From Adiantum capillus-veneris (taxonomy: Eukaryota > Streptophyta > Polypodiopsida > Polypodiales > Pteridaceae): DNA of 64,000 nt. Under the pieces are notes generated by a model that saw only the letters and a program-made list of their open reading frames with translations, was not told where the DNA came from and did no database searches. The stretch covers positions 53,123,268-53,187,267 of the forward strand of contig CM043944.1 of NCBI GenBank assembly GCA_014529385.2. The letters run 5' to 3'. The position numbers and the translations under genes are program-made. This document shows positions 51,148-60,786 of this stretch, piece by piece. How positions within the stretch are numbered: the first letter of the stretch is position 1; the number at the start of each line of letters is the position of its first letter.

Positions 51148-51200
51148 GTCAAAGGCCTATAAGGCCCCTACGTGAGGAATGACTACACTACACTCTTTTC
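47906..51200. repeat. Microsatellite-rich noncoding stretch
   Basis: (GT)n 48296-48347. A 50-bp tandem pair at 48553-48652 ('cgatgagaatgtgctctgtc'). Poly-C 48899-48916 running into (CT)n 48917-48987. CT to CA compound 49088-49131. (CT)n 49297-49345. (CT)n-(ATCT)n 49983-50075. (GA)n 51108-51145. An inverted copy of the 39.2/39.65 kb repeat lies at 50640-50770. No gene is recognised. Confidence 0.85.
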
Positions 51201-51220
51201 TCATGGTGGCTTGTGCAAGT

Positions 51221-51253
51221 CATTAGGAAAAAAATGGACTCTCCATGGGCCTT
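51221..51253 (+). repeat. Left terminal inverted repeat (core)
   Basis: Begins CATTAGGAAAAA and ends TGGGCCTT. It pairs with 60754-60786 at 31 of 33 positions. Outward similarity (TGGCTTG, GCAA) suggests the true end lies some 20 bases further left or more. Confidence 0.85.
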
Positions 51254-51360
51254 GTAAGAATCTCTAATTTAAAGGAAGCCCGCCAAGATTAAGGGGGACA
51301 AAGGCTTTGAATGGGGCTATTTTGGTAGGGTCTCCTCCACCTTTGACCCCTAAAAAGGTA

Positions 51361-51720
51361 GGGGGAAGGGGGGGGGGGGGGGGGTTAACCATTTAAAAAG
51401 TAGGGAAGGGGGAGGTAAACCATTTGAAAAGTAGGGGGGTAGGGGGTCTTCTCTCTCTAACTTTTTGACCAACTTGTAAGTGGCCTCTTAACTCTCCCAT
51501 GCCACCTGAGCAAATCCGTGGGTCAAAGAGGTCAAAAAAATGACTTTTTTCAAAAACTTTCAAAAAAACTCTATTCCCCCCTAAAAAGTACCCCCAACAT
51601 ATACACATAATGAAAAAAAAAGATTTTTAAGTTAAATTACTCAAAATTCACCATTTTTTGACTCCCTCCAAACTTTTAGGAAATTCCCCCCAAAATTGAA
51701 AACTTTCCCTCCTAATCTAA
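51361..51720. repeat. Left subterminal region with G-run and A/C-rich arms
   Basis: An interrupted G-run (to 51384), then the phrase 'aaccattt(a/g)aaaagtaggg' twice, then A/C-rich sequence including 'aaattccccccaaaattg' near 51680. The right end has counterparts in inverse orientation: a poly-C at 60601-60615 and 'attttgggggggaaattg' near 60425. Confidence 0.5.
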
Positions 51721-51777
51721 GCTCCTCTCCTACACCCATCCCTCTTGCACCTGCACCTGCTGCTGCACCTACACACC

Positions 51778-51860
51778 CATCTCTCCATCCTTCAAGCTCC
51801 ATCTCTCCATCCTACAAGCTCTATCTCTCCATCCTTCAAGCTCCATCTCTCCATCTTACA
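51778..51860 (+). repeat. 3.8 copies of a 22-bp repeat before the transposase start codon
   Basis: Unit catctctccatccttcaag plus three bases, at 51778, 51800, 51822 and 51844, ending directly at the ATG at 51861. The pyrimidine-rich 5' leader may be untranslated sequence or promoter-proximal; role unknown. Confidence 0.85.
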
Positions 51861-54734
51861 ATGCCTCTTGACGATGTGACCAATGTCCCAGCAAGCTCTT
51901 CACGCGGTAGGTCTCCAGGGCTTTTCCTACGCCTACCTCAAGAGTATGTTCCGACAAAGAAAACATGCTTGGGTACATTACCTTCAGCCAACGAACGCCG
52001 CGCTCAAGGGGAGAAGAATGTGGATCTCTGGACAGACGGATGCTTGTATCCAAAGGATCCTTCTCTCAATGTTCATCCGTCTTTTACAAGCATTCCATCA
52101 CTGTTGCAATACGTTGGAAATGGAGAGCAAGGTTTGTTGGGCTACTGCAAGAGACTCAACAAACACGAGATTGCGCGGTGCGAGATCTACTTGCGTCATT
52201 GGCAGTTGCTCAATGGGAGTTTCCACAATCTTCAAGATCAGATGCAAACAGCTACTAGTGCGCTTGAGGAGGCAAAGAGCACCATCACAACCAAGGAAAA
52301 TGTAATTAAAAAGCTTGAGGATACTCTTTCACACATGAAGAGTACTGCCATGGGAGGTAGGGTGAGGAAACGAGAGTTGTCCGAAATTCAAACTCTTGCA
52401 CCACGTGGAGGCGCAAGAAAATGAATGGTGACAGCTATTAGGTAACATGTTCTGTCCCTCATGTTGTTTAAGTCTAATACGGCTCATCATTGTTGTTCTG
52501 GGCAATAGGAACTTCGTCCAAGAAACGTGCGGCGGCGAAAATGCGGAAGCTAGGACTACTTTACTTCGTTCTTGTTTCAACAAAGAGGATTTTATTGGGA
52601 TGCTTGATGCTCTAGAGGCAAAACACTTGAAAGACGCAATCACTAAGAGAGTTCTTAGTGATTTTTCTAATATTGTCACTGATCTAGATGTTCAGGATAT
52701 TTGTGATGCCGTTGGGATTAGTACCAAGGGCTATCAAGCAATACATCGAGTGTTAAAAGATGCATTAAGAAGTTGAGGAGTCACGGAAAACCTATTCCCA
52801 CTTCCTCACACAGTGCAGATTGCCAAGAAGGTGTCAAATGAAGATTTTGTTCACCGATTAGGGGACTACTTGTATATTGAAGACACGATGCCTCTTCAGC
52901 CACTCCGTAGCAAATCACAAGGAAGGAAGGGCCGCGGGAAGGGAAGTGGTGTTGTTTCTAACAGTGTGTTGCGGACCGAAGGGTTTGTTTACACAAAATT
53001 CAACAATATCTTTGTGGACTTGATACGATTGCAGCAGTCCATGGCTGTTTTCTACAATTTGAGTGATGCAGGTTAGTTTAGAGTTGCCTACATGCTCCAT
53101 GATGTGTCATAACAAGCATTCTGAGGCTTTATGTTGTTGGCAGTTCTTGAAGGCAAGCTTGTGTTCGTGCTGAAGTTGGATGAGTGTGTAATTGTTAAAG
53201 GGAGAAAGTTGGAGAGAATGAGAATCACGCTTATGAATGAAGCCCTAGCTTATGCCAAGCAATCTTGCAGTTCGAGTGAAGCGACAAAGCCCTCTTTTAG
53301 TGTGCAATCAGAGAAGGATATATGGTGGCTTGGTGCAATTGAAGTTCCGAAAGAGACACATGAAGTCCTTGCATGGATTTTCAGTAGAATCCCATGGGTC
53401 ACAGAGGTCATTAAAGCTCAAATAAACGGTGAGAAGCTCATAGTTCCAGGACGTGGGGAGTTTGATGTTGAATGGCATTTAGGTGGTGATCTAAAGACCA
53501 TAAAGTGCATGCTTGGATGCAAACAAGGTGCAAATTCTTTACTTCCCTGTCCATTCTGTACGAAAGGGCACAAGACAAGTCGAGCAACTCAAGTGGAAGG
53601 TCAGGACGAAGATAATGATGACCATATAAATAGGGAGTGGCAAACGTCGGTTCTTTCATGTGATATGCTGCAGGTGCCCAATAGGGATAGCAAAGATCCT
53701 GGGTGGAACCCCATAATTCCCTTCTCCCTCAACAATGTTCACTTTTGTACATTGCATGCGTTTATGCGAATATTTGATAGGATCCTAAAGCATCACATTG
53801 AGTATGCTTTCACAATGAAGCCCCTTCAATGGTCAAAAGACTCCTTGCAGAGGGTGGAGATGCTCCTTAATGAGATTGGATGTCACCGATCAAGGGTGAA
53901 CATTGTAGCAGAGACTTGTAGGGAGAAGACATATGAGGTGGCATAGAAGGTTTCCATGAATGGAGCCAAGGCACGTCGATTTTTCAAGAAGATGTCAAAG
54001 TCTCCAATGCAGGTATCCAAGGCAAGTGTCGATCTAGCAAGTGAGAAGCGGTGGGAGTTGTGGAAAGATTTGTGTTCATGCACGACGGACAAAGATCCCA
54101 ATGTGGAGGTTGCTAACCAACGCAAGCTAGTATGGTCATCCTTTCAAAAGGTTGTGCAATTGATGAATCTTTCAAGCACCACCGTTGAGCAGCGAGAGGA
54201 GTTCAAGAAGGTGCTTTATGAATTTACAAAGGCCGCTAAGGACGGATGGTCTGAAAGCAAGATTACACACTACATGGTTTGTTTTAACGGACTTAATACA
54301 TATACAATGTTTGAAAATGCAACTTTTCTATTCGCTTATCTCCTTTTTGGTTGTTTTAGCACATTCTCTATGCGCATGGTGCATACTTCATGGACCGCTA
54401 TGGTTCGCTTGATATATGGAGTACACAAGGCATGGAGAAGTCCCACTATCGAGAAAAAGGAGTCTACTTCAAGAATACTCGGCATGGTGGTGGTAGTTCA
54501 CACTCCAACTACCTCCAAGAGATGTTTAACTGGTTTTTTAGGCACACCTTTGGGAGAACTCGTACTATTGAGAAAGCAAGAGAATCGATGTAAGCAAAGC
54601 AGTTACGCAACGCTTCTCATACTGCAGCATCCGAGAAGTGGAAACGCTCGCGAGCGTCCCTAGGCCATGAAGCTTGGCGTGCAACTAAATATCGAAAAGG
54701 CAGCGTTTGGGCGTCGCGTCAGCCGTCCGCATGA
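51861..54734 (+). pseudogene. RAG1/Transib-like DDE transposase, four exons, four in-frame stops
   Basis: Exon model: 51861-52441, 52509-53071, 53144-54276, 54360-54734; introns of 67, 72 and 83 bp are GT-AG and agree in phase (2, 1, 0). The 883-codon product has a coiled coil at about 125-170 and a possible helix-turn-helix near 255-275. Candidate catalytic residues are D394 (KLDECVIVKGRK), D497 (LGGDLKTIKCML) followed by a C517/C520 pair (CPFC), and E785 (IWSTQGMEKSHY), preceded by KITHYMHILYAH. The D-D and D-E spacings, 103 and 288, are close to those of RAG1 (108 and 254), and the zinc pair after the second D and the G-S-x-x-x-W-x-x-x-G-x-E motif also agree. Codons 188, 283, 649 and 837 are stops (TGA, TGA, TAG, TAA). 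The family call is by eye; another DDE family is possible. Confidence 0.75.
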
Positions 54735-54823
54735 TCCAGGTTTAGTTGTTAAATTCAATTGCTTTGTTTGAGTTTCACTCAATTGGCCGCATAGTGTGAA
54801 AGGGCCCAAATCTCAAAAAAACC

Positions 54824-54831
54824 TATTTAAA
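54824..54831 (+). promoter_or_regulatory. Possible TATA-like element of the H3-like gene
   Basis: TATTTAAA lies 45-52 bases upstream of the start codon and about 90 bases after the transposase stop. It is too close for a long leader, so the assignment is weak. Confidence 0.25.
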
Positions 54832-54875
54832 GGTTGAAGGGGCTCATTTTGTCATTTTCCCTACTAGGTGCTACC

Positions 54876-55739
54876 ATGGCAAGAACAAAACAAACGGTTA
54901 AGATTGCATATCCAAAGGGGCCAGAGGGCCAACGACTCAAAGGTACAGCAACAGAAGCTAGAACTTCACAAGCTCAGGGTGAAGTCCACACAGAAGAAGC
55001 TGGAGCTTCAAATCAGCATGGCCAGTCCTCTACAGCAGCAAAAGAGAGACGGAAGCATTGCCTTGTTGTCTATTCATCGGACTCCAACGATTTTGATGGC
55101 AACAGGGAGGATGAGAGAGAATAGGGCAAAGAAACAAACAGCCAAAAGCAACCATCAGAAGGCTCCGAAGAGACGCAAACGGATGAAGATGCCCCATGGG
55201 TTGGCGTCCAAATACAAACTTATCAGGCTCACATGTCTATTGGGGGTAAGACACTTCCTAAAGGGAGTGGACCTACACCATCACATCCGGTCAATAGTGA
55301 AGAGCACGAATCAGATGAAGAGTGGGTGGAATCAGATTATGAGGTGTTGGAAGTGCCTGTGCAGAAAAAAAAGAGAAAGAGCATTGTCTACAAGAAGAGG
55401 AAGCAAGCTGCCCCGACTCGTGCCAAAAATGCACCTCCACGTCGACCTCAGAAGGTACAAAAGCGCAGCCGTGCTTTTGCGAAGATTCGACACTATCAAA
55501 AGAGCACCGAGCTCTTGATTCGGAGGGCCCCTTTTGCAAGGCTATGCAGGGAGGTTTTGCAATAGTACAACACTCAGTTTCGGATGGGCGTCGTGGCCAT
55601 AGAGGTAGTCCAAGAGGCAGCAGAGCAATATTTAACTGGCATATTCGAGGATTCTAACCTCTGTGCCATCCATGCAAAGCGTGTAACCATTATGCCCAAG
55701 GATATGCAGCTTGCTTGCCGTTTGCGCCATGAGGAGTAG
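54876..55739 (+). pseudogene. Histone H3-like protein with ~200-residue N-terminal tail, two in-frame stops
   Basis: Single exon of 287 codons; the start is the ATG in ACCATGG. Residues 1-7 are MARTKQT, identical to canonical H3, and 14-32 loosely echo the next part of the H3 tail. Residues 33-195 are a new acidic-then-basic extension with a nuclear-localisation-like KKKRKS...KKRKQ at about 168-182. The histone fold occupies 200-287: IRHYQKSTELLIRR (alpha-N), [15 protein letters not shown] (alpha-2), then [20 protein letters not shown] at 257-276 and QLACRLR. Loop 1 has canonical H3 length, not the longer CENH3 form. Stops: TAG at codon 83 (55122) and TAG at codon 230 (55563), each one change from CAG. 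It lies 140 bases after the transposase. A 59-bp tandem pair follows at 55783-55900 in the 3' flank. Confidence 0.9.
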
Positions 55740-56122
55740 CTTGTAATTAGGCATCAACCTTTTTGTATTTACGGAACTCCAAGATTGGGAAGAATTTGAA
55801 TACAAGCATCTTTTGATTGTATATCCCACTCTGTGCATTGTATTGGGAAGAATTTGAATATAAGCGTCTTTTATTGTATACCCCACTGCGCATTGTATTG
55901 TTTTAATTCTGTACCATGCAATGTAGCACTGGTTCAAGTTTTGTCTACCTTCTATTGTATGTATGTAGCCATTAGCTTGTTATTGTGAAAAATTGCCTAC
56001 GTTTAGCACCTTGGCTAAGTGGGGCATGCACTTCGTGATGTATCCATGCTATGTGACTCACTATTGCATGGCAAAAACATCAACAAAGTGTTGAAAATGG
56101 CTTGGAATGCCCCCAATATGGT

Positions 56123-56190
56123 TGCCACAAGGGCGCGCATTTGGGGCTTCCAGAGGCCTATGGATGGACATAATGCGCGCCCTTGTGGCA
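56123..56190. repeat. Perfect 19-bp stem hairpin
   Basis: Arms 56123-56141 and 56172-56190 are exact reverse complements (tgccacaagggcgcgcatt) around a 30-base loop. The stem is GC-rich in an AT-rich spacer. Confidence 0.95.
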
Positions 56191-56652
56191 GCCTTTCCTA
56201 GTGCTTTCCAGACACTTTTCAGTGGTTTCCAGACAATTTTGACAAGTAATAAGTATGTTTTGTTTGCTTCAATGCTTCAATTAGCATAGATGCTGCTGGC
56301 AATCATCCCCCCTTAGTCCATGTCAGTCCTATACTCCAAAAAGGGCTTAGATATTGCCACAAAGTTTACTCTTGTGGTTTGTTAATACAACTTTAGGTAT
56401 CTGGGGCAAGATGGGCTTAAGGTTACCTGGTCACTCTGTTTTGTAATTGGGTATGCTCCTATACTCCAAAAAGGGCTTAGATATTGCCACAGTTTACTCT
56501 TGTGGTTTGTTGATACAACTTTAGGTATCTGGGGCAAGATGGGCTTAAGGTTACCTGGGTATCCATGTCTTTCTCTTTTGCAGCTGGGTATTAATGTCTT
56601 GTCACTCTGTTTTGTACCTGGGTATGCTCTTAAATGTGTCCAATTTCATCTA

Positions 56653-56716
56653 CCACAAGGGCACGCATTTGCACAGTTCATCAGCTGATGGAAATCCCCA
56701 ATGCGCGCCCTTGTGG
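56653..56716. repeat. Second copy of the hairpin, one mismatch
   Basis: Arms 56653-56669 (ccacaagggcacgcatt) and 56700-56716 pair at 16 of 17 positions. The arm sequence is the same as in the hairpin at 56123; the loop differs in sequence and length. Confidence 0.9.
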
Positions 56717-56953
56717 CAGCATATTTTAGGGACTTCCAAGCCCTTTACTAGGCACATACATAACTTTGGAAGCCTAGATATAACAAAGTATGCATTTTTT
56801 AAATTTTAATGCCTGCCAGACCCTTTAGTAGTCATAGGAGAAATTATGGTGCTTCTCATACACAATGTAAGCCCAACATATAAGAAATTCAAAACCTTGC
56901 AAGAAAGAGAGTCATAGACAACAAAAAGTAGTTTCATTAAAGAAATCAATGCT

Positions 56954-58515
56954 TTACATGATATCCGGCTTTTGCTTTAGGATCTTTCTAATTACAATTT
57001 TCTGGCGCTTGGCCTTTTGGGGTGGCTCCCTGTTAAGTAAAGTGGTTATGATTTCTTGGGTGTCATTAACCCCTACAGCTTGGTTCATGCCGACATGGGC
57101 AATAAGGTGCCCGCGAAAGTTTACACCGAAAGTGGATATTGCAAAATCTTTCTTTACAAGCACTACAAGGTTGGCCATTTGGGCAAGTGTTTTTAAACAC
57201 AACGCCTTGGAGAGTGAACGGAGAGCAAAAATGTTGTAGCGACCATTGGGAGAGTAGTCGGCATGGACAAACACCACGACACTAGTGGGAAGTGTGCCGA
57301 GGTAGTGAGCAAGTGCCGCTTGAGGTCCGAACGGCGTCCTCCTCCCCCCTGACCGTTGCGCCCAGGCATCAACCTCCAGAACATCCTGCAGAACATAGGT
57401 TTTCTGAGATATGGCACAGAATTATCATATAACATTAACAAAATCATTTGTAACAATCAAATGTAAGTGAGCATCTATACCTCTTCTCTACGATCCTCCT
57501 CATCGGCATCCGGGTGCAAGTAAAGATCCACACTTGACTTTCCCTTTGGATCAAGCAAAATAGGTGTTGCAGCAGGTGGTGGTGAATCCACTCTTGCGCG
57601 TTTAGCCAAACACATGGCTTGCACGGCCACAAACTCCTCCTCAGAGACCTTGGCCTGCTCGGCCGCTGCCACCTCGGCTTGTGCGATCGCCACTATGTCC
57701 GCCAAAGTATTCCCCATGGGCAGTAGGATATCATCGTCATGGGAGGTGGTGGTATCAAGATCAAACTTGCCATGGGCATCGAGGATGGCGAAACACTCAT
57801 CCATGCGAAGCTCAAAGGATTTCTCCAGATCGTGCATAAACACAAACTCCTCCCCACCCACCCCAATGAAGGAGAAGCGGGTAATCTCTACCTCAGGGAT
57901 GGCATCCAGAGTGGTGGTTCCTTCTGGCGGTCCGGAGGATGAACCGACTGATGGAGAGGCCTCCAAGAGGCCTTCAATCCCTACAGGGTAGGTCAAGGCA
58001 AGCGTCCTCTCCTCTACGGATGAGTCAATGGCCACGGGCTTGGGGTCCTTCACATCAGCCAATACCCCGCCGATCTGCAAGTGAGGTAGCACTACGTCAG
58101 GGCCTGCTGGGCACTCGTGAAGGAGGAAGATCAATATGGCCTGAACAGAGAAAAAAGTGTTCCCGATCCTTCCCTTACGCATTGCTCGCACATCATCAAC
58201 TTCAAGCAGCACATATTGTCCGGCGGGTTGTGCTATGGTGGCAAAGCGTGCAAGCCGCTGATGAAATGGCCTGTCCCCTTGGTAGATGTGGTGGAGAAGG
58301 CCTTTAGGGACCCATTGCCCTAGCCGGTTTGGTAACTCAACAATGAATCTCCCCATGCACGTGGAAATGTATGAAGTAATGTGCTCAAGAGATTGAGAGT
58401 GGAGGGTCAAGGTGGTTTCCAAATCGGGTTGGGTTGTGAAAAATGCTTGAAGCTCGGGGCGATTTGCATGTCCAACCTCAGTAAGAAATGCATCTAAAGC
58501 ACTAGTAGCAGCCAT
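56954..58515 (-). CDS. Uncharacterised 494-aa protein, two exons, intact
   Basis: Exon 1 is 58515-57481 and exon 2 is 57403-56954, joined across a 77-bp intron (GAG|GTATAG ... CTCAG|AAA, phase 0). The start is the ATG in gaaATGGCTGC. Exon 1: helical N-terminus (LDAFLTEVGHANRPELQAFF), a central part with YVLLEVDDVRAMRKGRIGN, an acidic S/P-rich linker, an alanine-rich helix near residues 285-310 (IVAIAQAEVAAAEQAKVSEE), then RKGS-type charged sequence. Exon 2: AALAHYLGTLPTSVVVFVH, a basic C-terminus with KAKRQKIVIRKILKQK. I recognise no family. It is the only one of the four genes without a stop or frameshift, and it is transcribed toward the H3-like gene. Function unknown; a DNA-bound accessory protein is a guess from the basic tail. 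Confidence 0.7.
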
Positions 58516-58594
58516 TTCTTCTCTTTGCGTGATTGGGTATGCTAGGTCTCTCTGCAATGCTGGGATGAAAATGGTGAAATGAGGAGGTGGTCCT

Positions 58595-58604
58595 CCTTAT
58601 ATAG
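58595..58604 (-). promoter_or_regulatory. TATA box of the 494-aa gene
   Basis: CTATATAAGG on the - strand, 80-90 bases before the ATG at 58515. Confidence 0.6.
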
Positions 58605-58760
58605 ACATATTCCATCTCGAAAAAAATAAAAAATATGCATTTAAAAAATAAATTTACACCACCTTAAAACTCAAGTACAAAATCAAGTACAACACCTTAA
58701 AACTTTTCAAAATCTTTAATAAAATATCCAATATATAAACGATTAAAGTTACAAGCCAAT

Positions 58761-60080
58761 TCACTTAGACAAGATGATTTCGTCTGTAGCCCAATCTTTG
58801 TAAACAAGCATAGTGGCCTCCATCCGCCTTCCAATCTATACAACCAAAAATGTCCAATCAAAATACAAAACACAAAAAATAAGAAAAGGTAGCTAAGCAA
58901 GCACAAAGCAGACCTTGCGTTGTTCTAGTTTGAAACTTGCATTACCGACATCCTCGAATCCCATTATGACAAAGTGTTCCCGAAGATTGGCAAGAGTCCA
59001 ATGCGGATTCACTGCAACCACCTCCACCTCGTTATTGGGCATGCGGACACGAATTTCAAAGAATTGAATCTCTTGGGCTGTCAGCTGCAAGGGTATCCAT
59101 TTGCCACGTTGTGCATCCACCTCCCATAGCTAAACCGTGCATACAAGGTGCACCTTGCTTTCAAATACCGAAGGAAAAGCTGTGTGGGGGACACATTGCA
59201 CTTATAACGGTCACCATCATGCAAACCGTCAACATAGCCCCAATTGACACCTAGAATGGTGTCCATTGCATCTATGTCAACTTCTTTGCAAACAAACATT
59301 GTTGGTGTTTCTACAATCGACAGAGAGCGGAATGCATGCACAAACAAATGAATGGGACAATGCCAACTGAGACCCACCGATCTGGTTGCCTTACCAAACT
59401 TTAGGGACCCTTGGAAATCTTGCAGCACCTTGCGCTTGAAAGAAAGCAAAGCCCAATGGTCTGGAGTTGGCCATTCTGCACTCTGCAATGAGGGTGTCTC
59501 CACGGCTTCTAACCTACCATAGCTTTGGCTTGACTTCGGCGCCACGTACTTGTGGGAGTACATGAATATTCGCTGCTTGGTAAGTTTTTTCGATGAAACA
59601 TTAGGAAACATAATCTCCATAATGTGAGCATGCACAACCATGAATGTGCCTGAGAGGCACTCAAGCGGCTGCTCCTCAACTAAGCGGGATGGAAAAACAT
59701 CTTTACAAATGCCCTTAGTTAAACATAATGATCACATAAACGTAAACATGACATATGCATGGGATAGCTAAACCATGAAAACTTACAATGAGGTGCAAAT
59801 TGAGTTGAAGCTCTCTTGAGGTGGAGCTCAGCTGCACTATAGACGTGTTGCACGATGGCCACCATTCCGAACATTGTTTCTTTGAATGCCAATAGCCGGC
59901 CCTTCCAATGACGTTCCAATACGCTCGACACCATACGCGATGAGGTCCAGCACGTGACGGTTGCATGTAGATCCATGCACCCTTCTTGAAAACATGTGGG
60001 ATCCATACCCCCTCTGAGTCTTTTGTGTTGTCCAACACAATCTCCTCTATCTCTGGTTTGGGCCGTCTATGCGTGGACAT
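58761..60080 (-). pseudogene. Uncharacterised ~376-codon gene, three exons, one frameshift
   Basis: Exons 60080-59787, 59674-58914 and 58835-58761; introns of 112 bp (GTAAGT donor) and 78 bp (GTCTGC donor, TATAG acceptor). The first exon is 98 codons; the last ends ATDEIILSK then TGA. Exon 2 needs one inserted base near 59130 to keep frame from TLYARF into LWEVDAQRGKWIPLQL; with it the exon is 254 codons and all phases are 0. Visible features: W- and C-rich N-terminus (WCRAYWNVIGRAGYWHSKKQ), EIMFPNVSSKK, LSWHCPIHLFVHAF, and a C-terminal segment EVEVVAVNPHWTLANLREHF...FKLEQRK, IGRR...TMLVYKDW that resembles a beta-grasp (ubiquitin-like) fold by pattern only. No family is recognised. Confidence 0.6.
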
Positions 60081-60099
60081 GCTTGGGAAGTTGGGCTTA

Positions 60100-60420
60100 G
60101 GAAGGGATTTGAAAGAGTTGAGTACTGAGGGGAGGGTGAGGTGAGCTGCCTATGGTGGCTATGGTGGCTTTGACAGTGGAGATAGAGAAAGAGGGGAGGA
60201 GTGAGAGGTAGAGAGGTAGAGAGGATAGTGGAGCTGTGGGCTATGGAGTGTGGGACTGTAGAGGGTTGATGGAGGTGTGAGAGAAGGGGGAGCTATGGAG
60301 AGAGAGGAAGAGAGTGGTGGAAAGCTTTTGGCTATGGCTGCCTTGACTGTAGAGAGAGAATGGGAGGAGAGAGAAGAGGGAGAGTGTGGGAGAGAAAAGT
60401 AATGAGGGAGAGAGAGAAAA
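60100..60420 (-). promoter_or_regulatory. Imperfect polypyrimidine upstream region of the - strand gene pair
   Basis: GA-rich on +, CT-rich on -, not a clean microsatellite, ending about 20 bases before the ATG at 60080. Likely the 5' leader or promoter region; no TATA was identified. Confidence 0.35.
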
Positions 60421-60424
60421 GTGG

Positions 60425-60650
60425 ATTTTGGGGGGGAAATTGACTTTTTTAAGTTAGTCTATGTTTTGGGGCAGTTTTGGAGGCAAATGGGTCAACTTTG
60501 GAACTTTAAAAAAAAAAATCAAATTTTAGGATTTTTAAGCATGCGCGTTTTTTTTTGGGGGGTCCCTCCCTCTTTTATGACACCTCTCTCCTCCTATTTA
60601 CCCCCCCCCCCCCCCGGCCTACCTCCCACCTCTCTCTAAGAACCAAGCAT
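60425..60650. repeat. Right subterminal region with poly-C
   Basis: Inverse counterpart of the left subterminal region: 'gggggggaaattgac' near 60430, 'tttggaggcaaa' near 60477 and a 15-C run at 60601-60615 followed by 'ggcctacctccc'. Similarity to the left end is patchy. Confidence 0.5.
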
Positions 60651-60753
60651 TGAAGAGGGAGACAATTAGGCTGCACCCCTACCATTCCTCCCCCTCTAGG
60701 TGATATCCCAAGAGCCTTCTCATTGGTTCTCCCTTAAGCCTTCACTAATCAAA

Positions 60754-60786
60754 AAGGCCCAAGGAGAGTCCATATTTTTCCTAATG
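60754..60786 (-). repeat. Right terminal inverted repeat (core)
   Basis: Reverse complement begins CATTAGGAAAAA and ends TTGGGCCTT; mismatches to 51221-51253 are one A/T in the A-run and one A/T in CTCC(A/T)TGGG. Confidence 0.85.

Larger units (their letters stand above)
55740..56953. other. Spacer between convergent genes, with duplications and hairpins
   Basis: Contains the 59-bp tandem pair (55783-55900), two hairpins (56123-56190 and 56653-56716) and a ~131-bp tandem pair at 56328-56590 ('aaaaagggcttagatattgc'). No coding sequence is evident. Confidence 0.7.

Noticed and set aside
51696-51860. Longer N-terminus of the transposase starting at 51696
   Set aside because: The extra residues come from the 22-bp repeats and a P/S-rich leader; the ATG at 51861 directly after the repeats is the more plausible start.
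51861-54734. hAT, Mutator, CACTA or KDZ transposase
   Set aside because: The order D, D plus CxxC, and G-x-E near G-S-x-x-x-W, and the D-D/D-E spacings, fit RAG1/Transib better by eye. Not excluded without a profile search.
52422-55565. Stops removed by RNA editing (U-to-C), as in fern or hornwort organelles
   Set aside because: The surroundings are nuclear (LTR elements, spliceosomal introns), where such editing is not known. Mutational decay is simpler.
54876-55739. Centromeric histone (CENH3) identity for the H3-like gene
   Set aside because: Loop 1 has canonical H3 length and the C-terminal half matches canonical H3 residues; CENH3 usually has a longer loop and different alpha-2 residues.
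56019-56289. Two 60-codon frames across the hairpin spacer
   Set aside because: They overlap each other and the palindromes, with no motif.
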